From Lewinellaceae bacterium (lineage in GTDB: Bacteria > Bacteroidota > Bacteroidia > Chitinophagales > Saprospiraceae): DNA of 64,000 bases. Both the position numbers and the translations under genes were made by a program. The stretch lies in the NCBI GenBank assembly GCA_020636135.1, contig JACJYK010000001.1:1350501-1414500 (forward strand). The letters are read 5' to 3'. Under the pieces are notes generated by a model. That model saw nothing but the letters and a program-made list of their open reading frames with translations. It was not told the origin of the DNA and did not search any database. Positions 35,932 to 42,743 of this stretch are shown here, in pieces. Each line of letters opens with the position of its first letter. Within the stretch, counting starts at the first letter, position 1.

Positions 35932-38076
35932 TCAGCCTTTGAGGTATTTGACAGGACTATTGGTATTGTAGAAGAAGAAGGACAATACATCCGCCCCTTC
36001 TTCAATTATTTTACCGGTCGGTTTACCTGCACCATGTCCGGCATCGGTTTCGATACGGATCAGTACCGGGTTCTCGCCCTGGTGTGCCTCTTGTAGCCGG
36101 GCTGCAAACTTGAAGGAATGCGCCGGTACCACACGGTCGTCGTGATCCCCGGTCGTCACCAGGGTTGCTGGATAATGCACGCCGTCTTTGAGGTTGTGTA
36201 AAGGAGAATAGGCCTTTAAATATTGGTACTGTTCCGGATCGTCACTGGAGCCGTATTCTACAGCCCAGGCATGACCGATGGTGAATTTTTGGTAACGCAA
36301 CATATCAAGGACTCCAACGGCAGGAAATGCCACTGCAAAAAGATCCGGTCGCTGCGTCATCGCAGCACCAACCAGTAAGCCGCCATTTGATCCTCCGGAA
36401 ATAGCCAGTTTGTCCTTTGAGGTAAATCCGGTGTCGATCAGGAACTCGGCTGCAGCTATAAAATCGTCAAATACATTTTGCTTCTTCTCCAGCATCCCGG
36501 CACGATGCCATTCTTCGCCGTATTCACCTCCGCCGCGCAGGTTTGCCAGGGCAAAGACGCCGTCATTTTCCAGTATGAGGATGCGCATCGGGCTGAAATA
36601 CGGCGAGAGGGAGATATTGAAGCCGCCATAACCGTAAAGGAAGGCCGGATTTTGGCCGTTCAGAGCAAGTCCCTTTTTGTGAACTAAAAACATCGGTACC
36701 CGGGTCCCATCCTTGCTGGTGTAGAAGACCTGCTCTTCTGTATATTCATCAGGATTATACTTAAGCGGAGTTTCGAAAAATGGCTTGGAGGCCCCGCTGG
36801 CGATATCATACAGGAAAATAGTCGGTGGATAGAGGAATGAAGTATAGGTGTAGAAAAGTTCCTGGTAATCTTTCTTTCCATGAAAGCCACCAGCGCTTCC
36901 CAGTCCGGGTAGTTGTATTTCTTTTTTTCCACTGCCATCCTTTTCAAACTGAAACATCCTGGTGGTGACGTCTTTCAGGTAATCCGCAAACAACTTCCCG
37001 CCGGCACTGGACACTCCCTGAAGAAGATCATCGGATTCAGGAATTATTACCTGCCAGTTTTCAGGTTCAGGCTGTTTGATTTCTACCCGGATCAACCGGT
37101 ATTTTGGAGCATCTATATCCGTATGGACCAGGAAGGCGTCCTGATCATGATCGACGACTGAGTTTTTATGAGCAAACCCGGTGAACAGAGGGATAAAAGC
37201 ACTCTTCGCTTCTGCCGGACGGTACCAGGTCTCAAATCCATCCGTGCCGCTGCTTTTAGTAAGGATCAGATACTGTTCATCCTCCGTGATGTCAATGCCC
37301 ATTGTATAATTTGGGTTTGCTTCATCTCGGTAAATGAGTTCATCCTGGTCCTGTCCTTTACCGAGTTGATGGTAATAAACAGAATGATATTGGTTGGCTG
37401 CTGAGAACTTCTCATTTTCATCCGGATCGGGGAAACGACAGTAATAGAATCCAGTTTTGTACCAGGTTGTTCCCGAGAATTTGACATGTTCAATAACGTC
37501 CGGAAGCTCCTGACGGGTGGCAATTTCCATGACATGAACTTCAGCCCAGTCGGATCCGGCTTCCTGACGCAAATAACTCAAATAACGATCGTCGGAGGAT
37601 GAACCGGCCAGGGATATGGCTACGGTGCCATTTTTTGACAGCGTATTGGGATCAATGAAGACCTCAGGATCTCCATCCAGGCCATGTTGCACATAGATTA
37701 CGGATTGATTCTGCAGCCCGTCATTCTTGTAGAAAAAATAATAATCACCAACGCGGTAAGGACTTGATAATTTGGGATAATCATACAGTTCACGATAGCG
37801 ATCTTCGATGGCCTGACGAAAAGGAATTTTATCCAGATAACCGCGAGTGGTTTGGTTTTGGTGGACAACCCAGTCTTCTACCTCCGGTGCCCGGTCATCT
37901 TCCAGCCAATGGTAATCATCGCGGACTGCATTGTCACCATAAGTATCGGTGTGTTCCTTCTTTTCAGTATTTGGATATTCAACCGGGATGGTTGGATTCT
38001 TCATGTGTTCGTTTTTTTCATTTTGACATGCGATGATCAACAGCAGGGGCAGAAGGAACGTTGGTTGATATTTCAT
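35932..38076 (-). CDS. Prolyl oligopeptidase family (S9A) lipoprotein
   Basis: A 714-residue serine peptidase that cuts after proline in short peptides. Lipobox LLLIIAC near residue 17. Seven-bladed beta-propeller region about 80-430. Alpha/beta-hydrolase domain with the nucleophile in GGSNGGLLVGA (about 561), Asp in TTGDHDDRVVP (about 648) and His in DAGHGAG (about 680). It follows the M61 gene region on the same strand 51 nt away, so the two may be an operon (POP first). Confidence 0.95.
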   Translation of the reverse strand: MKYQPTFLLPLLLIIACQNEKNEHMKNPTIPVEYPNTEKKEHTDTYGDNAVRDDYHWLEDDRAPEVEDWVVHQNQTTRGYLDKIPFRQAIEDRYRELYDYPKLSSPYRVGDYYFFYKNDGLQNQSVIYVQHGLDGDPEVFIDPNTLSKNGTVAISLAGSSSDDRYLSYLRQEAGSDWAEVHVMEIATRQELPDVIEHVKFSGTTWYKTGFYYCRFPDPDENEKFSAANQYHSVYYHQLGKGQDQDELIYRDEANPNYTMGIDITEDEQYLILTKSSGTDGFETWYRPAEAKSAFIPLFTGFAHKNSVVDHDQDAFLVHTDIDAPKYRLIRVEIKQPEPENWQVIIPESDDLLQGVSSAGGKLFADYLKDVTTRMFQFEKDGSGKKEIQLPGLGSAGGFHGKKDYQELFYTYTSFLYPPTIFLYDIASGASKPFFETPLKYNPDEYTEEQVFYTSKDGTRVPMFLVHKKGLALNGQNPAFLYGYGGFNISLSPYFSPMRILILENDGVFALANLRGGGEYGEEWHRAGMLEKKQNVFDDFIAAAEFLIDTGFTSKDKLAISGGSNGGLLVGAAMTQRPDLFAVAFPAVGVLDMLRYQKFTIGHAWAVEYGSSDDPEQYQYLKAYSPLHNLKDGVHYPATLVTTGDHDDRVVPAHSFKFAARLQEAHQGENPVLIRIETDAGHGAGKPTGKIIEEGADVLSFFFYNTNSPVKYLKG

Positions 38077-38096
38077 TGATTTGCTGATTAAGGAGG

Positions 38097-39845
38097 TTAC
38101 TGGGGTGGGCGTAAGCTTTGACTGATCTTTTTATACCTGGCTGACCAGGTGTCGGATTGTTGCTTAAGTTGAAGCAATTGAGCATTGATGGAGACCAGTT
38201 CCTCCGCCTCTTTTTTCAGGTAGGCGTCAAATGGGGAGAAGTTTTCCAGTATCCGTATCCTGAGCTGATCGATGTAATGTTCCAGTGCAGTCGTTGTTTT
38301 CTCCTTCAATGCATTTTTTCCCTGTGCCGTTGCTTCCTGGAATCCGTTGATGATCTGCTTCCTCTTTATCCCGGCTGTGACCCCGGCAAATACCAGACCG
38401 ACTGCCGTAAGTACACCTCCGGTAATGTCGAAGACAAGTCCATTGGCCAGGGCGGTCAGGATAACTCCGATAACGGCAATACCGCTCCCGGCTGCGATGT
38501 CTGTGGATATATTGTACTTCTCAGAGAACAGGCTCCGGTCGGCAAATTGTTCGGCATCCTGCATGAAGCTTTGAAAAGAACCGTGGAGTTCTTCGATGGC
38601 TTTGGCACGCTGCTCATAAACACCGCCAAAGAGTTCCGTTTTCCGGTTGGCTACCAGTGGATTATCACGTAGCTGCATGTCAACCATCAAACCCATTTGT
38701 TGCACCGATTGGGAAAGGTGGATAACTCCGCTGCTCATGCGTTGATGGAGTGATTGCTTCAGGTTTTTGGCAAACGTATCGTTGAGTTCTTGCAGCCAGT
38801 CCTGGATCGATTGCTTCTTGCCAAAGATGGCGCCAAATGATCGCCGGAGCAAACTGAAGAAGGACAAGCCTTCCCGCAATTCTTCTTCCGTGTTTTGACA
38901 TATATCCTGATAAGCATGCAGGATATTCTCTACGAAGATGTGCACCTGATCCTTGGATTTTTTACTTTCCAGTTGAAGGATCTCGTCAATCTGATCCCGG
39001 AATTTACGGTCCGATTCGTATTGACGGGTACGGATATCGACGGCCTGGGTGATTTTCCCATGGATGGTCTCCAGCGAAGTATGTGCACTTCCCAGTTTCA
39101 GGAATGGCGCTTTTCCTCCCGTAATGGTGTCGCTGATGTACTTGCGCAATTCAGCGAATCCTGAATCCGGAATATGATCGAGTTCCCCTTTTGCCGTGAC
39201 CGAAAAGATAATTGGCCGGTCGACGCCCTGTTTTTGAGCATATTCTTTGAGGCCCTTTTCATTGATGGCAAGATCTCCTGCGCTGAGCAGGTCTTTCTGC
39301 TGAAGGACGAAAACGATTTTCTTGTGCCATTCGGCATTGATGAACTGGAAAAAATCCCATGCCGATTGCCGGTATGGATTTTTGGCTTCGAACACAAACA
39401 GGATCAGGTCGGATTCCGGGATGAACCGCTCCGTGATCTCCTGATGGTGGGCCACGATGGTATTGGTTCCGGGAGTATCCACGATGGCAATCTCCCGGAG
39501 TATTTCGAATGGAGCATAGCGCTTGATCACGAAAGGAGAGATGGTTTCCTGATGGGGATTCTCTCCGTAAACGATCAGCTGAATTTTGTCGGTCAGTGGC
39601 ATTGGTGCGACCGGACAGATCTCTTCATCGGTTTCCAGCAATGCATTGATAAAGCTTGACTTGCCTGCTTTGACTTCTCCCACCACAACGAACATGAAGG
39701 GTTCCTGGACTTGTTTTTCGATGCGTTCCAGGGTCTCAAACAAGGAGTCTTCGGAAACAAAGTGCCTGATTTCCAGTAAATTGTGAATAAGTTGTGTCAG
39801 CTGGCTCTGGAGGCTATGGTATTCTTCTTGAATTTTCAGCTGCAT
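38097..39845 (-). CDS. Bacterial dynamin-like GTPase
   Basis: A 582-residue large GTPase. G1 GEVKAGKSSFINAL (about 54-67), G2 Thr in MPLTDKI, G3 VDTPGTNT (about 120), and a G4-like LQQKDLL where NKxD is replaced by QQKD. A paired Gly/Ala-rich hydrophobic region (about 445-495) probably inserts into the membrane, flanked by long helices. Bacterial dynamins remodel or protect membranes. It overlaps the 3' end of the WbqC gene by 10 nt, so the two are translationally linked. Confidence 0.9.
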   Translation of the reverse strand: MQLKIQEEYHSLQSQLTQLIHNLLEIRHFVSEDSLFETLERIEKQVQEPFMFVVVGEVKAGKSSFINALLETDEEICPVAPMPLTDKIQLIVYGENPHQETISPFVIKRYAPFEILREIAIVDTPGTNTIVAHHQEITERFIPESDLILFVFEAKNPYRQSAWDFFQFINAEWHKKIVFVLQQKDLLSAGDLAINEKGLKEYAQKQGVDRPIIFSVTAKGELDHIPDSGFAELRKYISDTITGGKAPFLKLGSAHTSLETIHGKITQAVDIRTRQYESDRKFRDQIDEILQLESKKSKDQVHIFVENILHAYQDICQNTEEELREGLSFFSLLRRSFGAIFGKKQSIQDWLQELNDTFAKNLKQSLHQRMSSGVIHLSQSVQQMGLMVDMQLRDNPLVANRKTELFGGVYEQRAKAIEELHGSFQSFMQDAEQFADRSLFSEKYNISTDIAAGSGIAVIGVILTALANGLVFDITGGVLTAVGLVFAGVTAGIKRKQIINGFQEATAQGKNALKEKTTTALEHYIDQLRIRILENFSPFDAYLKKEAEELVSINAQLLQLKQQSDTWSARYKKISQSLRPPQ

Positions 39846-40474
39846 AGTTCAGGATTCACATCTCGCATGCGTAAGGTCGCTTCGGGACCACAGCAAAAGA
39901 TGAGATCCAAAATACTACAATTCGCTATAAATCCCTGCCTGTCTTCGAAAACTTGCGGGTAGGGAGGACATCCTGCAGCAGCTTTCCCGGTCACCGGATA
40001 AGGATTGGTTCCGCGAAGATTGATATCGCTTTCAGCGCTACCGTCCGCTATATGGCTCGTCATTTGTATGGTGGCCGGCCAGTGCAGGATGGATTGCAGG
40101 ATGGATATCGCGTCCATGTTTAATGTGGCCAGGTGTGTGTATTCCCGATGAAAGATGGGTTCAAACAGATAGGCATAGTGCATAAAGTAAGGCGATTTAC
40201 CATAAAGTGTGGATAGCGTTCGCCAATGGATCCTTTGCCAGGCCTGTGCATTGTCGATGCGGACGTCCTTCATCCGTTGTCCCTGATGTTTCCCCTTCAA
40301 TAAGGGTACGGAGAGTACTACGGGGCCATCCGGACCAGCCAATTGCGTTTTATTTCTCCAGGTACGTTTCTGGTAGTTATCGTTAACTTCAAGATAGATA
40401 ATATCGTGATGGTAAAATGATGCAATGTTTTGAATATTAGGGAAATAGAATAAATCGGTATAGGCCTTAGTCAT
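39836..40474 (-). CDS. WbqC-like family protein
   Basis: A 212-residue protein. YFPNIQNIASFYHHDIIYLEVNDNYQKRTWRNKTQL is the WbqC family pattern (about 10-45), followed by LSVPLLKG and the central IHWRTLSTLYGKSPYF. WbqC proteins occur with O-antigen or polysaccharide genes and are thought to act in amine-sugar or ligand modification; the exact reaction is not established. There are no polysaccharide genes nearby; it is coupled to a dynamin-like GTPase instead. It diverges from the non-coding array promoter by 38 nt. Confidence 0.88.
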   Translation of the reverse strand: MTKAYTDLFYFPNIQNIASFYHHDIIYLEVNDNYQKRTWRNKTQLAGPDGPVVLSVPLLKGKHQGQRMKDVRIDNAQAWQRIHWRTLSTLYGKSPYFMHYAYLFEPIFHREYTHLATLNMDAISILQSILHWPATIQMTSHIADGSAESDINLRGTNPYPVTGKAAAGCPPYPQVFEDRQGFIANCSILDLIFCCGPEATLRMRDVNPELCS

Positions 40475-40512
40475 TTTTGTACAGCAAAATTTTCAACTAA
40501 ATAAAAAAATGG

Positions 40513-40545
40513 TTTGTGTTTGTCTTTGGAAGTTTATTATCTTTG
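40513..40545 (+). promoter_or_regulatory. Promoter of the tandem structured-RNA locus
   Basis: TTTG (40513-40516) and TATCTTTG (40538-40545) with a 21-nt spacer are an exact match to both Bacteroidota promoter boxes. Expected start is near 40550-40551. No ORF follows for 460 nt. It is one of only a few promoters here with both boxes, the others being mostly non-coding RNA genes. Confidence 0.75.
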
Positions 40546-40616
40546 TTGCGGATAGAGGAACAATAATACATATCTTTTACGTTAATAGGTTATATCCCTT
40601 AAGTGGGTTAAAAATA

Positions 40617-40673
40617 TAGTGGGTAGTATTATTTTCGAAGGGGATTAGTCGCTCGACAACGCCCCTTCGTTTT
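40617..40673 (+). repeat. Array module 1 core
   Basis: Box TAGTGGGTAGTATTATT then outer stem CGAAGGGG (40636-40643) with CCCCTTCG (40662-40669) and TTTT. This is the most divergent copy: the internal loop is ATTA/AACG instead of TGAA/GGAG. The four T residues make it a possible early terminator (RNA of about 122 nt). Confidence 0.85.
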
Positions 40674-40774
40674 AACTTCTTAATATTTTGTTAAGATTTG
40701 GTTAAAGCGAAGGTGAGATCCCAAGAAAATAGTCACCTTTGAAATGATGAATTAAACCCGATTGGGTCAAAATA

Positions 40775-40828
40775 TAGTGGGTAGTATTATTTGAAGGGGT
40801 GAAATCGCTCGATGGAGCCCCTTCGTTT
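40775..40828 (+). repeat. Array module 2 core
   Basis: Same box, then GAAGGGG (40793-40799) with CCCCTTC (40818-40824). The tip stem is ATC/GAT, versus GTC/GAC in the other copies. It is preceded by a small hairpin ACCC-GATT-GGGT (40756-40767). Followed by GTTTGG, a weak terminator at best. Confidence 0.88.
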
Positions 40829-40864
40829 GGTTCTTCCCAACTTCCTGATGAGGAAGTAAAGATT

Positions 40865-40918
40865 TAGTGGGTAGTATTATTTGAAGGGGTGAAGTCGCTC
40901 GACGGAGCCCCTTCGTTT
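40865..40918 (+). repeat. Array module 3 core
   Basis: Box, then GAAGGGG (40883-40889) with CCCCTTC (40908-40914). Preceded by the stem-loop ACTTCC-TGATGA-GGAAGT (40840-40857). Nearly identical to module 4 over 90 nt except for the loop. Confidence 0.9.
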
Positions 40919-40955
40919 GGTTCTTTCCCGACTTCCAAAAAAGGAAGTAAAGATT

Positions 40956-41013
40956 TAGTGGGTAGTATTATTTGAAGGGGTGAAGTCGCTCGACGGAGCC
41001 CCTTCGTTTTTTT
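40956..41013 (+). repeat. Array module 4 core
   Basis: Box, then GAAGGGG (40974-40980) with CCCCTTC (40999-41005) followed by T7. Preceded by the stem-loop ACTTCC-AAAAAA-GGAAGT (40931-40948): same stem as module 3 with an entirely different loop, so the stem is kept while the loop drifts. Confidence 0.9.
40974..41013 (+). terminator. Rho-independent terminator ending the array
   Basis: The module 4 hairpin (GAAGGGG/CCCCTTC with inner GTC/GAC) is followed by G and seven T residues (41007-41013). The region 41014-41214 downstream holds nothing recognisable. Confidence 0.82.
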
Positions 41014-41214
41014 AGTCGGCAACTACCAGATGATCATAACAACCAGAGTCCCGGTCCATTTTGAGCTAACAGCAATTTCCAGAAAAAGCAATTTGTACTT
41101 CAATAGTACGAGTCCTTACTGTTAGAAAGCCTAATGCATAGGCGATGTATCAACGGTAAGCTGATAAGTCAGGTAAATGAAATGCCAATCCAATTGATCT
41201 TTGTGAAGGAATTG

Positions 41215-41346
41215 TCAGGTAGTCCGGAAAACAAAGTAAAGGATAATGATCAGAACGACCAGGATCCCAATGGTCCAAACGAAGAAATTTTTTTCTTGTT
41301 TACGGTGTTGCCGTGCCAGTTTGAGTTTTCTTTTTGAAGTACTCAT
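41215..41346 (-). CDS. Small single-pass membrane protein (43 residues)
   Basis: Translation on the minus strand from ATG 41346 to TGA 41215. It has a very basic N-terminal half (MSTSKRKLKLARQHRKQEKN) then one transmembrane segment (FFVWTIGILVVLIIILYFVF) and a two-Thr tail. The positive-inside pattern predicts N-in. It begins 34 nt after the helicase stop on the same strand and is preceded by AGGAG at 10-15 nt, an unusually good ribosome site for this window. The size and sharp basic/TM layout argue for a real gene; no function can be assigned. Confidence 0.68.
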   Translation of the reverse strand: MSTSKRKLKLARQHRKQEKNFFVWTIGILVVLIIILYFVFRTT

Positions 41347-41380
41347 ATCCCATTTTCTTGCTCCTGAAATTTAATAAGTT

Positions 41381-42688
41381 TTATCCATTCCGCACAATGG
41401 ACTGGTAAAAATCTGTAACTCTGGGATCAACCAGTATGTCCTGCGCCCTGATTGGCCTCTTGAGGTGAATCCCTTCAAAAGTACGGCACCGGCTTAAGGC
41501 AACATACGTCTGGCCGTGCTCAAATGCCCCGCTTCCCAGATCAATGATAACCCGGTCGTAGGTTTTTCCCTGGCTCTTGTGGATGGTAACAGACCAGGCC
41601 AGCTTGACTGGAAATTGACGGAATACCCCAACCACTTCAGCTTCGATTGGTCCTTTTTTACCTTCGGGTAAATGGTACTTAACAATTTCCCAATCGGAAG
41701 GCTCCACTTCCAGGAACTGCTTTTCTCCCGACGGATCAATGAAGGAAATACCAATGTGTTTGTCATCCAGGGTTTCGATCTTGCCTATGGTTCCATTGAC
41801 AAAACGCTTCTGGAGATCGTTACGCACCAGCATGATCTGGGCGCCAGCCTTCAGAGTGAGGATGGCTTCGGTAGGATACAACCGGGGATCAAACTGTCCC
41901 AGCACCGTGGCTTTGTAGGTGAACTCGGTCTGATGAAGGCGATTCAGTTCCATTCGGTTCATGGCATCAACCTGTGCATTACGTGCCGACAAGGTCACCG
42001 TATATTCACTGGTAGGCACTTCCTGCTGATACCGGGTGTTTAAATACTCCAGATCTTCATAATCCATATCGTTGAGCCGGATCTGGTTGAGCAACTGGAT
42101 GAATGACCGCTCATCCTGACGGTAGATCTTCTCCATCTCGATGCACTGAAGGAAAAATCCGTTTTCCCTGAATAATCTGGCATCAAAAAAATAGGGAGAA
42201 GCGTAGACCTCATGGAAGTACCCTTTCTCAAAAGGAGTACTGACGACCGGTGGTAGCTGAAACAGGTCACCAAAAAATACAACCCGTACTCCTCCGAAAG
42301 GCTCCTCATTTTCACGGTTGAGGCGTAGGAAAAGATCCATGTGATCTATCAGATCGGCCCTTACCATTGAAATTTCATCGATGACGAGGACTTCCATCCG
42401 CTTGTAAATCTGATTTTTAGGCCTTTTCCTTATCGTGCGGACATCCATCAGATTGGGCGGGAAGGCAAAAAATGAATGAATGGTCTGTCCACGTACATGC
42501 AGGGCTGCGACCCCCGTCGGAGCCAATACGACGACTTGCTTTTTAGTGGTTTGCCGGAACAATTGAAGCAGGGTAGACTTTCCGGTACCGGCCTTTCCGG
42601 TAATGAAGAAGGAATTATTGGTGTATTCCAGCTCATGTAGGATATCGTTAAACGATTGGTCTAAGATTAATGGCCCGGTATTGTTCAT
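41381..42688 (-). CDS. Pif1-like/RecD-type helicase (AAA family ATPase)
   Basis: About 435 residues from ATG 42688 (MNNTGPLIL); the frame is open to 42745 but that would overlap the divergent gene's start. Superfamily 1B motifs: Walker A GKAGTGKSTLL (about 31-41), VLAPTGVAALHVRGQTIHSFF (motif Ia), Walker B VIDEISMVRADL (about 96-107), GDLFQLPPV (motif III), and TIHKSQGKTYDRVIIDLG (motif V/VI region). It likely unwinds DNA 5'-3' and could resolve G-quadruplex or RNA-DNA structures as other Pif1 proteins do. The small membrane protein follows on the same strand. Confidence 0.93.
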   Translation of the reverse strand: MNNTGPLILDQSFNDILHELEYTNNSFFITGKAGTGKSTLLQLFRQTTKKQVVVLAPTGVAALHVRGQTIHSFFAFPPNLMDVRTIRKRPKNQIYKRMEVLVIDEISMVRADLIDHMDLFLRLNRENEEPFGGVRVVFFGDLFQLPPVVSTPFEKGYFHEVYASPYFFDARLFRENGFFLQCIEMEKIYRQDERSFIQLLNQIRLNDMDYEDLEYLNTRYQQEVPTSEYTVTLSARNAQVDAMNRMELNRLHQTEFTYKATVLGQFDPRLYPTEAILTLKAGAQIMLVRNDLQKRFVNGTIGKIETLDDKHIGISFIDPSGEKQFLEVEPSDWEIVKYHLPEGKKGPIEAEVVGVFRQFPVKLAWSVTIHKSQGKTYDRVIIDLGSGAFEHGQTYVALSRCRTFEGIHLKRPIRAQDILVDPRVTDFYQSIVRNG

Positions 42689-42743
42689 AGACTTTTGGAC
42701 AAACAAGCATTCGCTTAACGAATGTATTGATTTAATTTGTGGC

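Larger units (their letters stand above)
40551..41013 (+). ncRNA. Unrecognised structured RNA locus with four tandem modules
   Basis: Non-coding region from a consensus promoter to a T7 terminator. Each of four modules has (a) a variable stem-loop; (b) an A-rich linker and the conserved single-stranded box TAGTGGGTAGTATTATT; and (c) a two-tier hairpin: GAAGGGG/CCCCTTC outer stem, an internal loop (TGAA opposite GGAG in modules 2-4), and a 3-bp tip GTC-GCTC-GAC. Module 2 has ATC/GAT at the tip, a compensatory G-C to A-T change. Modules start at 40617, 40775, 40865 and 40956 (spacing 158, 90, 91). An extra 9-bp hairpin (40708-40716 with 40733-40741) lies between modules 1 and 2. Products could be one 460-nt RNA or nested shorter RNAs. 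I do not recognise a known family; this is inference from sequence. Confidence 0.65.

Noticed and set aside
40617..41013. Could be a CRISPR array
   Set aside because: Repeat spacing is 158, 90 and 91 nt, the between-repeat sequence is itself conserved rather than unique, and no cas gene is near.
40617..41013. Could be a type III toxin-antitoxin RNA array
   Set aside because: Units are about 90 nt rather than about 35 nt, and no toxin-like ORF follows on the same strand.
40617..41013. Could be integron attC sites or an insertion-sequence remnant
   Set aside because: No GTTRRRY/RYYYAAC core sites, no integrase or transposase, and no flanking target duplications.
41134..41337. Plus-strand 67-codon frame
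   Set aside because: It lies antisense to the better-supported 43-residue membrane protein and has no credible composition.
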